The notes beneath the pieces were generated by a model. It did not search any database. It saw nothing but the letters and a program-made list of their open reading frames with translations, and was not told the DNA's origin. Source: Paucisalibacillus globulus (GTDB taxonomy: Bacteria > Bacillota > Bacilli > Bacillales > Amphibacillaceae). Taken from it: a DNA stretch of 58,451 nucleotides. The stretch is from contig NZ_LT855395.1 in the NCBI RefSeq assembly GCF_900184735.1, forward strand, positions 413,475 through 471,925, written 5' to 3'. The translations under genes were made by a program, and so were the position numbers. Of the stretch, positions 41,765 through 50,280 are shown piece by piece. The first letter of the stretch is position 1, and the number at the start of each line of letters is the position of its first letter.

Positions 41765-43363
41765 TTACTCTTTCATATCTAATAGATTAAAAGGTTCACT
41801 TCCAGTAGGATGTGGTATATAGTCTGCAATACTGCTACTTGCAGCCAGTGGTGGTGTAGTATGTGCAATTGGTAACCACGGAGCATCCTCATGGATAACT
41901 TCCTGAGCCTCAAGATATAACTCTGTACGTTTATCTTGATCCATTTCAACTTGAGCGGCTTTTAGAAGATCATGTAGCTTATCACTCTTATAGAATGCGA
42001 TATTTCCAGCTGAGCCAACCGTAGCATTATCTTTATCAAGTAATACATACATGAAGTTGTCTGGATCTCCATTATCACCAGTCCATCCTAAGAACGCCAT
42101 GTCATGCTCTCCATTTTCGGTAAGTGTTAAATGAGTGTCCCAATCGCTTTCAATGATTTCCACATTAATATTAACCGCCTTCAGCATCTCGGCTATTGCC
42201 TGTGCCGTTACCTTTGGCTGTGGCATATATGGACGTGGATTAGAAAATGTATTTAACGTAATATCAAACCCATCTGCATATCCTGCTTCTGCTAATAATG
42301 CTTTTGCTTTCTCAACATCAAATGGATAAGCTTCAATATCATCGTTATATCCCCATAAAGATGGAGGGATAGGGTTCTTAGCTTCTTTTCCAATACCTTC
42401 ATATAATGCAATTAATTCCTCTTTATTCACTGCCATATTAATTGCTTGACGAACTCGCTTATCAGATAAAGGTCCTTCTTTATCTGTGTTCATTGCCATA
42501 TAAGCAACGTTCATAGATGGCCTACGAATAATTTGTAACGCATCATCCCCCTCAGCTGTTGAAATATCCTGAGGATTTAATCCTGTCATCAAGTCAATTG
42601 TTCCTGCTTGTAACTCCATAAAACGTGCACCGTTATCAGGAATTACACGAAAAATCACTTCATCTACTTTGGCTACTTCTCCAAAGTAGTCTTCATTTTT
42701 AGTAACGGTAATACTGTCATCTGCAACCCATTCCTTAAATATAAATGGTCCAGTTCCTACCGGATTCTTGAAATAATCATCGCCGTGCTCCTCGACAGCT
42801 TCAGGACTCGCGATGCCAAATGGAGGCATTGCTAATGTTTGTAGAAACGGTGCATTCGGTTCAGATAAAGTAATTTGAACTTCATAATCTCCTGTCGCCT
42901 CTACCTTTTCAATGATACCTCCCATATCTTCTTCAGAGGCACCAAACATGTATCCGTAGTAAACAAATTCAGCAGAAGTTGTCCAGCGCTCAAAGTTAAA
43001 TACTACATCGTCTGCAGCAAAGTCAGTTCCATCATGGAATTTCACATCATCTCGAAGTTGGAATGTCCAAACAAGTCCATCATCACTTACATCCCAATCC
43101 GTAGCCAATGCAGCCTTTACCTCAGTGTTTTCTTCTTCATAACGAACTAATGTATCATAAATTTGATTTGTTACATAAATGGACTCTCCATCAGTAACTT
43201 TGGATGGGTCAAGCTGAATGGAGTCCGCCCCACGCCCAAAGACAAGTGTTTTCTTTCCACCCTTTTCATCACCATCATCAGCGGTGCTTCCAGTACTATC
43301 ACTACAAGCACTAATAATCATGGCAACAACAGCCAACAACATAAATAAATAACGCTTTTTCAA
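41765..43363 (-). CDS. Peptide-binding lipoprotein (SBP family 5)
   Basis: The protein has 532 aa. The signal peptide MKKRYLFMLLAVVAMIISAC has the lipobox at C20. The mature protein begins with an acidic spacer, then the SBP_bac_5 domain (SDDGLVWTFQLRDDVKFHDGT near 95). It is anchored to the outer face of the membrane and gives substrate to the permeases encoded downstream. The family takes up di- or oligopeptides, nickel or other solutes; the exact ligand is not readable. Third gene of the D-F-A-B-C operon. Confidence 0.93.
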   Translation of the reverse strand: MKKRYLFMLLAVVAMIISACSDSTGSTADDGDEKGGKKTLVFGRGADSIQLDPSKVTDGESIYVTNQIYDTLVRYEEENTEVKAALATDWDVSDDGLVWTFQLRDDVKFHDGTDFAADDVVFNFERWTTSAEFVYYGYMFGASEEDMGGIIEKVEATGDYEVQITLSEPNAPFLQTLAMPPFGIASPEAVEEHGDDYFKNPVGTGPFIFKEWVADDSITVTKNEDYFGEVAKVDEVIFRVIPDNGARFMELQAGTIDLMTGLNPQDISTAEGDDALQIIRRPSMNVAYMAMNTDKEGPLSDKRVRQAINMAVNKEELIALYEGIGKEAKNPIPPSLWGYNDDIEAYPFDVEKAKALLAEAGYADGFDITLNTFSNPRPYMPQPKVTAQAIAEMLKAVNINVEIIESDWDTHLTLTENGEHDMAFLGWTGDNGDPDNFMYVLLDKDNATVGSAGNIAFYKSDKLHDLLKAAQVEMDQDKRTELYLEAQEVIHEDAPWLPIAHTTPPLAASSSIADYIPHPTGSEPFNLLDMKE

Positions 43364-43432
43364 CTCTCTTCCCCCTCATTTTTTGATGAATTTATAAAAA
43401 TCCAGGACACTATAGAACGTTTCCTGAAATTT

Positions 43433-44428
43433 TCACGTTACCAGTTCCTTACTAATTACTTCTTTAACAAAATGACAGGCTGCCATCTGGCCATCCTCAG
43501 AAACAGGCTTAAGCTCTGGTTCTTGTATACGGCAAATCTCTTCCGCAAATGGGCACCTTGTGTGAAACTTACACCCCGTTGGTGGATTAGCTGGTGATGG
43601 CAAGTCCCCTTTTAGAATAATTCGTTCCTTTTCAAGACTGGCATTGGTCTCTGGAATTGCGGACAATAATGCTTGTGTATATGGGTGCTTTGGATTCTTG
43701 TAGAGTTCATATGCCTCTCCAATCTCTACAATCTTACCTAAGTACATAACCGCAACACGATCACTAATGTGGTGAACAACGCTTAAATCATGTGCGATAA
43801 AGATATAAGTTAAGTTAAATTCATCCTGCAATTCTTCCATCAAATTTATTACTTGCGCTTGAATAGAGACATCTAATGCCGAAACCGGTTCATCACATAT
43901 CACTAATTCAGGTTCTAAAGAAAGTGCCCTAGCTATCCCAACCCGTTGCCTTTGCCCCCCACTAAACTCATGAGGATAACGACGCTTATGATAGGAACTT
44001 AAACCAACTACATCTAATAGGTAATCAATTCGTTTGAGACGTTCCTCTTTTGGCATTCCAAATATTTTCATTGGCTCCGCCAGGGTTTGTTCAATAGTTT
44101 TACGGGGATTTAGGGAAGCGTAAGGGTCTTGGAAGATAATTTGCATTTCTTTTCGTAGTTTTCTAAGTTGCTCCCCTTTGTAATTGGTTATGTTCTCACC
44201 CTTGAACCAAATCTCACCTTCTGTTGGTTCCAATAATTTTAAAGCAACCCTTCCTGCAGTTGATTTTCCACAACCACTCTCACCAACAAGCCCCAATGTT
44301 TCACCTGGTTTTACCGCCAATGAAATACCATCAACAGCCTTCAGCATTGGCTTTTCTCTAGAAAGTATTTTTTCACTTTTTAACGGGAAATACTTTTTGA
44401 CGTTTTTCAGTTCTAAAAGTGCACTCAT
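43433..44428 (-). CDS. Oligopeptide ABC transporter ATPase (F-type)
   Basis: The protein has 331 aa. Walker A GESGCGKST is near 52, the signature FSGGQRQRVGIARAL near 160, and Walker B VICDEPVSALDVS. The C-terminal extension includes the oligo_HPY segment with PANPPTGCKFHTRCPFA, whose cysteines are typical of OppF/DppF and may bind an iron-sulfur cluster. The start at 44428 overlaps the stop of the D-type ATPase gene by ATGA; AAGGCGG precedes it. Confidence 0.93.
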   Translation of the reverse strand: MSALLELKNVKKYFPLKSEKILSREKPMLKAVDGISLAVKPGETLGLVGESGCGKSTAGRVALKLLEPTEGEIWFKGENITNYKGEQLRKLRKEMQIIFQDPYASLNPRKTIEQTLAEPMKIFGMPKEERLKRIDYLLDVVGLSSYHKRRYPHEFSGGQRQRVGIARALSLEPELVICDEPVSALDVSIQAQVINLMEELQDEFNLTYIFIAHDLSVVHHISDRVAVMYLGKIVEIGEAYELYKNPKHPYTQALLSAIPETNASLEKERIILKGDLPSPANPPTGCKFHTRCPFAEEICRIQEPELKPVSEDGQMAACHFVKEVISKELVT

Positions 44429-45423
44429 GTCGTAACCGCCTTCTTTGTTTGTTCGTAAAGTAAACAACGTACTAAATGATTATCATCCACTTTCGATAAG
44501 GTAGGATCATGGGTTAGACAACTTTCCATTACATGCTTACATCTCGGAGCAAAGCTGCATCCAGTGGGTAAGGACCTTAAATCTGGCGGAAGACCTGTTA
44601 TGGGCTGAAGTTTTTCCTTGTTTGGTGTAATCTTAGGAATAGAATTCATAAGACCTATCGTATAAGGGTGTTTTCCATTGTCAAATAGTCTTTTGGTCTC
44701 TGTAAATTCTGCGGGTTTCCCAGCATACATAACCATGACACGGTCACATACCTCAGATACTACTCCCAGGTCATGAGTAATCATGATAATTGCCATGTCT
44801 AGTTCCTTTTGCATTTTCTTAAAAAGCTCGAGTATTTGCGCCTGAATGGTTACATCAAGAGCTGTCGTCGGCTCATCGGCAATTAATAAGGATGGATTAC
44901 AGGAAAGCGCCATTGCAATCATGACACGCTGTCTCATTCCACCACTAAATTCATGGGGGTAATTTTTCAGACGTTTATTTGGGTCTGGAATCCCAACAAG
45001 GTTTAACAATTCGGTTGCTCTGTCTTTTGCCTGCTTCTTGGTCATATTCTCATGGGCTAAAATGGTTTCAACCATTTGTTTCTCCACTGTAAACACTGGG
45101 TTCAACGATGTCATTGGATCCTGAAATACCATAGAGATTTCCTTACCACGAATTTGTCTCATTTGTCTCTCATTTTTCTTTAAGAGATTGTCACCTTTAA
45201 AAATTATTTCACCATCCACTATTTTCCCTGGTGGAGATGGGATGAGTCCTAAAATAGACATAGCAGTAATACTCTTTCCAGAACCTGATTCACCAACAAT
45301 ACCTAATGTTTCACCAGGCTTCACATCAAAACTTACACCATCAACAGCTCGAACAACACCAGCTTTCGTAAAGAAATGCGTATGTAAGTTCTTAACCTCT
45401 AACAGCGGCTTCACGGACTTCAT
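44425..45423 (-). CDS. Oligopeptide ABC transporter ATPase (D-type)
   Basis: The protein has 332 aa. Walker A GESGSGKS is near 45, the signature [15 protein letters not shown] near 160, and Walker [15 protein letters not shown]. The oligo_HPY tail carries [17 protein letters not shown]. It is the first gene of the operon. The 230-bp gap upstream holds the terminator of the next gene, but I see no convincing promoter or CodY-type site. AAAGGAGGGGTGATTT precedes the ATG. Confidence 0.93.
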   Translation of the reverse strand: MKSVKPLLEVKNLHTHFFTKAGVVRAVDGVSFDVKPGETLGIVGESGSGKSITAMSILGLIPSPPGKIVDGEIIFKGDNLLKKNERQMRQIRGKEISMVFQDPMTSLNPVFTVEKQMVETILAHENMTKKQAKDRATELLNLVGIPDPNKRLKNYPHEFSGGMRQRVMIAMALSCNPSLLIADEPTTALDVTIQAQILELFKKMQKELDMAIIMITHDLGVVSEVCDRVMVMYAGKPAEFTETKRLFDNGKHPYTIGLMNSIPKITPNKEKLQPITGLPPDLRSLPTGCSFAPRCKHVMESCLTHDPTLSKVDDNHLVRCLLYEQTKKAVTT

Positions 45424-45606
45424 AAATCACCCCTCCTTTGACATCAAACAGTTAACTGATAAATCGGAATTATATACATTATACATATCATTCCGTCAAT
45501 ATATGTTTTTTCTCTTTTTTCTCATAAAAAATTTCTAGGAGTTTCTAGGTGCCTGTCACTCCCCGACTTTTATCAGATTTTGTCGATAGTTCTGGACATA
45601 CAGAAA

Positions 45607-45640
45607 GGGTTCAGCACCTTAAATTAAGGTACTGAACCCT
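45607..45640 (-). terminator. Terminator after yvbH
   Basis: AGGGTTCAGCACCTT / AAGGTACTGAACCCT forms a 15-bp stem with one mismatch, followed by TTTCTG on the minus strand. Confidence 0.85.
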
Positions 45641-45654
45641 CCTTATATATATGT

Positions 45655-46269
45655 TTAATTATTTATATATTTCTCAAATACATCCCCAAAATCCTTCTTA
45701 TGGTATTGTTCACGGATAGATGTTAACCAGGAGAAACCATACTCTGTTAGTTGCTTGTATTGTTCCGAAAGCTGGGTATCATTTGTTCTAGAATTATGAA
45801 GTACCGCTACTGCTTTATCAAGGCTTTGATGTGCTAATTCTTGTATCGTATTGTTTTCTTGCGTTAATTCTGCAATATAAAGAAGTGCTTTGTATAAATC
45901 ATTTAAGCGATTTATTTCCTTCTTATCCACATCAACAGACATATTGACATTCCCAATAGTAAACTTAATTTCAATATCTAAATCTACTCTTCCAGCTGTT
46001 TCTAGTAATACATTTGAGATCTTATTATGTGAGTAAGAATATCTCTTGAGAACTCGTTTAGATGATACTGCATTTTCCCCGTCCACATGAATTAATGCCA
46101 AGTTAGTAAAGCAATACTCGTCAGACTTTGTTTTAATTAAGAAATAAATCTTCTCATTATCCTCATGTCTAACATAATCATCTGAATCTGTTTTGTCATA
46201 ATCCTCAGGGCCAATAATCTTACCAATATCGGATAAGCCCAATGCATCAGAAGCAAGTTTCTTTAACAT
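45655..46269 (-). CDS. yvbH: PH-domain protein YvbH
   Basis: The protein has 204 aa, equal to B. subtilis YvbH. A bacterial PH domain (bPH_1) spans about 1-120 (DNEKIYFLIKTKSDEYCFTNLALIHVDG), followed by a helical YvbH-type extension at about 125-204. Known bPH_1 proteins form ring-like pentamers; the role is unknown. The start at 46269 follows AAGGGG; the longer ATG at 46290 lies upstream of that site. Single gene. Confidence 0.85.
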   Translation of the reverse strand: MLKKLASDALGLSDIGKIIGPEDYDKTDSDDYVRHEDNEKIYFLIKTKSDEYCFTNLALIHVDGENAVSSKRVLKRYSYSHNKISNVLLETAGRVDLDIEIKFTIGNVNMSVDVDKKEINRLNDLYKALLYIAELTQENNTIQELAHQSLDKAVAVLHNSRTNDTQLSEQYKQLTEYGFSWLTSIREQYHKKDFGDVFEKYINN

Positions 46270-46424
46270 AAAAATCCCCTTCCATACCAATGTGTAACTA
46301 ATTTCACTTTCATGTTACCACATTATTGTATGTGGGTAAGGGGACTTTATGCCTAATTCACAAGATTCACCATCACCATAATACTAACACTAATCACCCT
46401 TGTTAAAGAGTGAATTCCTTAAGC

Positions 46425-46904
46425 TTATTTCACCCCAGAAAGCCGCTTCCTTGCTGATCTAATATCAGGTGTAATCATACGATGATTCCTTGCTTTAGCT
46501 AGGCCATATAAAGGCATATTTCCATATAACGCCTCATAATTACCTTTTGAGACGGAATACGTTTCATGATAGATTCCAACGGCTTCATTATCACCTATCT
46601 TTTTATTAAATTCTCTCCATGCAGTTAAATGAGTTGGACCTTTTGCATAAGCCAATAAATCCTCAGTCGACTTCCAATAAGAAATCATAACAGTGGTTCT
46701 TAGTCCAAAGAAGCTTTCCATGGATAGAAACCCCAATTCTTCCTTATTCTCATACAGTTCCCGAATCATACGCGGCATAGCCTTAAATACGGGCAACCAC
46801 TTCCTAACTGCTAATCGCTTATTAACCCTCATCCCAATTATAAATACAACCATATCCTCGTCATTGTCCGTTGTGTAACGCCCAGGAAACAATTGTTTTC
46901 CCAT
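46425..46904 (-). CDS. DUF4188 family protein
   Basis: The protein has 159 aa. It resembles DUF4188 members of the dimeric alpha-beta barrel type: VVFIIGMRVNKRLAVRKW, then RTTVMISYWKSTEDLLAYAKGP and HETYSV. This fold is shared with antibiotic-biosynthesis monooxygenases and heme-degrading proteins. It lies 12 bp after the PadR gene, so it is probably under PadR control and may act on a toxic small molecule sensed by that repressor. AAGGAGGAATATAA precedes the ATG. Confidence 0.85.
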   Translation of the reverse strand: MGKQLFPGRYTTDNDEDMVVFIIGMRVNKRLAVRKWLPVFKAMPRMIRELYENKEELGFLSMESFFGLRTTVMISYWKSTEDLLAYAKGPTHLTAWREFNKKIGDNEAVGIYHETYSVSKGNYEALYGNMPLYGLAKARNHRMITPDIRSARKRLSGVK

Positions 46905-46916
46905 TTATATTCCTCC

Positions 46917-47459
46917 TTATTCTAATTTCGTAATCGTATCTTTACACCAACCAATCTCAGCAGCTGTAATCCGCTTTCCATAGTCCAAAGTAAACAACCA
47001 GTACTGGGCATCTGCACTATCAAGAGAATGCATTCGGATAGTGGATTCAATACCTTCATAGGTTTCGTATCGCTTTTGTAATATCTCTTGATAATTTATT
47101 AAGAATTCCATGGTAGTATGATTCGCTTGATGACGGCCAAAAAATAGCTTTAATAACACTTCATTTTTATTTACGGGAATGTCTTCTAATGGGAACTGTA
47201 ACCAGCGCCTCAGCTCTTCTTCCCCTTTTTCCGTCAGAAAGTATTCCTTTTTATCCGGTTTCCCCTCTTGTACGGAATCTTCTACAGTTGCCAATCCTTC
47301 CTCCACCAACTGCTTTAACGTAGGGTAGATTTGACCATAGCTGATTTTCCAGAAGTGGTTCAAACTATTATCGATCATTTGTTTAATTTGATAGCCAGTT
47401 CTGCATCCTGTTGTCAGTATGCCTAATATCGCGTATCTTGTTTGATTTATCTTCTTCAT
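46917..47459 (-). CDS. PadR-family transcriptional repressor
   Basis: The protein has 180 aa. The winged-helix domain spans 1-85 (YAILGILTTGCRTGYQIKQMI, ISYGQIYPTLKQLVEEGLATVE, YFLTEKGEEELRRWL), and the Vir_act_alpha_C helical domain lies at about 95-175. It is the first gene of an operon with DUF4188. An AT-rich palindrome just upstream looks like its own operator. The inducer is unknown. Confidence 0.93.
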   Translation of the reverse strand: MKKINQTRYAILGILTTGCRTGYQIKQMIDNSLNHFWKISYGQIYPTLKQLVEEGLATVEDSVQEGKPDKKEYFLTEKGEEELRRWLQFPLEDIPVNKNEVLLKLFFGRHQANHTTMEFLINYQEILQKRYETYEGIESTIRMHSLDSADAQYWLFTLDYGKRITAAEIGWCKDTITKLE

Positions 47460-47478
47460 GATTACACCTATCTTCTTG

Positions 47479-47501
47479 ATATATATCTTTATGATATATA
47501 T
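47479..47501 (-). promoter_or_regulatory. PadR-type operator
   Basis: The perfect inverted repeat ATATATC-TTTAT-GATATAT lies 20 bp upstream of the padR-like start codon. It has the ATAT-rich dyad form bound by PadR regulators, so autoregulation is likely. Confidence 0.7.
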
Positions 47502-47639
47502 TACTAAAATAGTCTAATAAATGCAAATTTTTTCTAAATGCATGTGTAAAAAGTTTCCCAGATAAAAAGCCAAATACCCATTTACTTTTTCTTCAATTGA
47601 TTGTATATTACTTAGGGACACGAAATAAATTTTCTTAGT

Positions 47640-47696
47640 GGAGGTACCCAGATAGGGACTACGATATGCTAGTCACTAGGTGCTATAGCTAGACAA
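47640..47696 (+). repeat. Shortened relative of the element at 33113
   Basis: The left end reads ACCCAGATAGGGACTACG and the right end GCTAGTCACTAGGTGCTA then TAGCTAGAC. These line up with the two ends of the 200-nt structured element after guaC, with the middle ~150 nt missing. It lies in the leader region of the MFS gene and folds as a short hairpin (GGGACTA / TAGTCAC). Confidence 0.6.
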
Positions 47697-47714
47697 AAGA
47701 AAGGCGAGACAACG

Positions 47715-48962
47715 ATGGCTTTATTCTTCCAAGAATGGTCTTCGCAACTTAAGACTTACAATCAAAATATTAAACTAGCAATATGGGCCAACATCTTCTC
47801 CCAAATCGGGATGGGAATGTTTATGGTCATGTACAATATTTATATACAAGAATTAGGGCTCAGTCATGAGGTAAATGGGCAAGTTATTGCGCTAACTGCC
47901 TTAGCGACGGCTATCATTCTCGTACCTGCAGGGATCATGAGTGATAAACTTGGGAGAAAACGTGTGATGATCTTTGGGGTACTGCTAACGGGACTTATTT
48001 TATTTTTCCGGAGTATTGTAGAGGCACAAACACTTTTATTACTAACTGGTTTTGCTACTGGGATATTCACAGCCTTCCTACAAGTCTCCTCTATTCCCTG
48101 GTTAGCTGAAAATTCTAATCCGAAACAGCGTGTTCATCTGTTTAGCTTGCATTCAGCGATCATGACAGCGGCTAATGTTATTGGTAGTTTACTAGGTGGT
48201 ACCTTAACAGATTTCTTTACGCTTTTTACTACGGAACTTAGTAGTATCAGGATTACCTTGATAATTGGTAGTATCTTTTATATTCTAGCGTTCTTCCCTA
48301 TTCTTAAAATGGTGGAAAAACAAAAGCAAAAGTGGGATAAAACGGAGAAGATTCCGTTTAAAGAGTTCTTTCGGAGTAATAAAACAGGCTTTAAAATCAT
48401 TATATTATTTGCCATCTCACAATTACTTATCGGCTTTGGTAGTGGACTTGTTATTCCTTATTTGAATCTATATTTCGCAGATCGATTTGCTGCTTCAAAC
48501 TCAGTCATCGGATTAATTATTTCCTTAGGCCAAGCAGCAACAGCTGTTGCCATGTTTATAGGTCCTTTAGTCGTGAAAAAAGTTGGCGAGGTACGAGCGG
48601 TTGTTTACTTACAACTTGCATCGCTACCATTCTTATTACTGACGGCCTATACGGAGAATCTACTGCTTGCAAGTCTCGGATTTCTATTCCGCCAAGCACT
48701 TATGAATGCCGGAAATCCAATTCAAGCTTCTCTCATGATGTCAAAAGTAGATGATTCCGTAAAAGGGCTAGCAAACTCTATCAACCAGATGGTATTCCAA
48801 CTAGGTTGGGCATTAATGGGACCAGTATCTACATCTATCGTAATGATGTATGGTTCTTATTGGGGTTATGCACATGTCTTCTCTATTACCGCAGGTTTAT
48901 ACCTTGTAGGATCCCTATATTTCTTCATCGTCTTCCGAAGACTAAAGTCAACAGATGATTAA
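47715..48962 (+). CDS. MFS transporter
   Basis: The protein has 415 aa and 12 TM helices. The MFS motif A GIMSDKLGRKRVMIFG follows TM2, and a weaker copy (VKKVGEVRAVV) lies after TM8. The drug-efflux antiporter motif is not clear, so the substrate is open. AAGGCGAGACAACG precedes the ATG. It is divergent from the padR/DUF4188 operon, so joint control by PadR is possible. Confidence 0.92.
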   Translation: MALFFQEWSSQLKTYNQNIKLAIWANIFSQIGMGMFMVMYNIYIQELGLSHEVNGQVIALTALATAIILVPAGIMSDKLGRKRVMIFGVLLTGLILFFRSIVEAQTLLLLTGFATGIFTAFLQVSSIPWLAENSNPKQRVHLFSLHSAIMTAANVIGSLLGGTLTDFFTLFTTELSSIRITLIIGSIFYILAFFPILKMVEKQKQKWDKTEKIPFKEFFRSNKTGFKIIILFAISQLLIGFGSGLVIPYLNLYFADRFAASNSVIGLIISLGQAATAVAMFIGPLVVKKVGEVRAVVYLQLASLPFLLLTAYTENLLLASLGFLFRQALMNAGNPIQASLMMSKVDDSVKGLANSINQMVFQLGWALMGPVSTSIVMMYGSYWGYAHVFSITAGLYLVGSLYFFIVFRRLKSTDD

Positions 48963-48969
48963 TAGTAAA

Positions 48970-49014
48970 AGGACAGTACCCACTGCTCATGTTAAAGCGG
49001 TGAGGGACTGTCCT
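48970..49014. terminator. Terminator after the MFS gene
   Basis: AGGACAGTACCC pairs with GGGACTGTCCT (one bulge), with ACTGCT/AGCGGT extending the stem. A T-rich tail follows. Confidence 0.88.
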
Positions 49015-49026
49015 CTTCTTTCCTTA

Positions 49027-49311
49027 TTATAATCTGATTAATATCTCTTCACCGCTTGCGCTTTTCAAGTCAAAAATAGTTGTTCCGCGATGATTCTTTG
49101 CTTCTTTGATGGCTGTCTTAATAAGAGGTTTAAGTAGTTTATTATGGATTGGAGATTTACTAGTTGGTATTAATTCATTGGAGTGATTGTCAGACTGGGT
49201 TATTTTCTTCCAGACAAAGTTGGTCAGCATGATAGTTGTTGCAATATTTAGTGCAAAATAGGGCACGAGAATAGTAAATTTGCGTTGAGATTTTACTCTT
49301 ATCTTTACCAT
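49027..49311 (-). CDS. Small membrane protein, third gene of DUF2089 operon
   Basis: The protein has 94 aa. One N-terminal TM helix (FTILVPYFALNIATTIMLTNF) is followed by a short soluble tail (TAIKEAKNHRGTTIFDLKSASGEEILIRL). I recognise no family. The tail resembles the end of the SHOCT-type protein encoded next to it in its focus on charged, beta-like residues. It lies 9 bp after that gene and shares its transcript. Confidence 0.7.
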   Translation of the reverse strand: MVKIRVKSQRKFTILVPYFALNIATTIMLTNFVWKKITQSDNHSNELIPTSKSPIHNKLLKPLIKTAIKEAKNHRGTTIFDLKSASGEEILIRL

Positions 49312-49320
49312 ATTGACTCC

Positions 49321-49704
49321 CTACTCGATGAAAATAGCAACTTTGTCACCATCACCTGAAGTGATATCAACAATTTGCCCTTCTACCTTTTGGTCAATTG
49401 CCTCTAAAATTAAATCTACATCAAGGTCCTGCACATACTTCTTTGAATCTGGTAAACTCGCAGCAATTCCATGACCTGCTTTTAGTACTGCATGGCATAG
49501 TCTGATAGGTAAGTTTACATTAACATTGTCATTATCATGAGACTGTATACGAATTTTCAAAGTCTTATCCATGTAATTCGTGGAATTTACCTTCTTTGAT
49601 GGACCTTCCTTTTCTTTTAATAAAGAAATCAATTCAGCAGCTTTATCCGCGCTTATCTTTCCTTGTTCCATCATACTTAATATTTTCGCAACCTCTTCCT
49701 TCAT
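49321..49704 (-). CDS. SHOCT-like domain protein (YvlB N-terminal type)
   Basis: The protein has 127 aa. The N-terminal ~30 residues (VAKILSMMEQGKISADKAAELISLL) match the short SHOCT-like helical module of YvlB-type proteins. The rest (LKIRIQSHDNDNVNVNLPIRLCHAVLKAG, GQIVDITSGDGDKVAIFIE) is a small beta-rich domain. It partners the DUF2089 protein encoded upstream, as in yvlAB-like operons of Bacillus linked to envelope stress. The exact role is unknown. AAGGAGGATAAAG precedes the ATG. Confidence 0.82.
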   Translation of the reverse strand: MKEEVAKILSMMEQGKISADKAAELISLLKEKEGPSKKVNSTNYMDKTLKIRIQSHDNDNVNVNLPIRLCHAVLKAGHGIAASLPDSKKYVQDLDVDLILEAIDQKVEGQIVDITSGDGDKVAIFIE

Positions 49705-49715
49705 CTTTATCCTCC

Positions 49716-50078
49716 TTATTCTTTTAACATTTTAATTGCTTCATCTGCCGTAATTTCTCCCCGTTCTAGCATCCCAACAACCTTACGTTCATCAGTGATG
49801 GTCTTGTCATTAGAATCATGTCCAAGTGTTTGTACAATGTCATTCAGTTTACCTCTAACAGTGGGATATGATATTCCTAATTCTTTCTCCACTTCCTTAA
49901 TATTTCCTCTGCAAACTAAGAACGTTTCAATAAATTGAAGCTGTTCCTTTGATAGTAAATGAAATTTAGGTAGTTCAAATTCATTTTCGATAATCGTATT
50001 GCAGTGGTTACATTGCAGTTTGGTAATGGTAAGTGTATCGCTACAAACAGGACAACGGGTTAGTAATGTGTGGGTCAT
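49716..50078 (-). CDS. DUF2089 zinc-ribbon/HTH protein (YvlA-like)
   Basis: The protein has 120 aa. A zinc ribbon CPVC...CNHC lies at 9-12 and 23-26, then an HTH (QFIETFLVCRGNIKEVEKELGISYPTVRGKLN), and the C-terminus GMLERGEITADEAIKMLKE repeats the SHOCT-like helix of its neighbour. The layout suggests a DNA-binding regulator that may interact with the SHOCT protein. First gene of the operon, divergent from the LysM gene. AAGGAAACC precedes the ATG. Confidence 0.87.
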   Translation of the reverse strand: MTHTLLTRCPVCSDTLTITKLQCNHCNTIIENEFELPKFHLLSKEQLQFIETFLVCRGNIKEVEKELGISYPTVRGKLNDIVQTLGHDSNDKTITDERKVVGMLERGEITADEAIKMLKE

Positions 50079-50280
50079 AAATGGTTTCCTTTCCTTATTT
50101 TGGTAATATTATATACGATATCAAATACATTGTAAATACCGAATTAACATATTTAACTTTTTATTTAAAAAACATTTAATATGTTAATCCTTATATTAAT
50201 ATATTAAAGAAAAGGATTTTCAGAACAAACGACAACTAGGTGAATATCCTATATTAAAGTGCTTTACTTGGAGGGATCTT

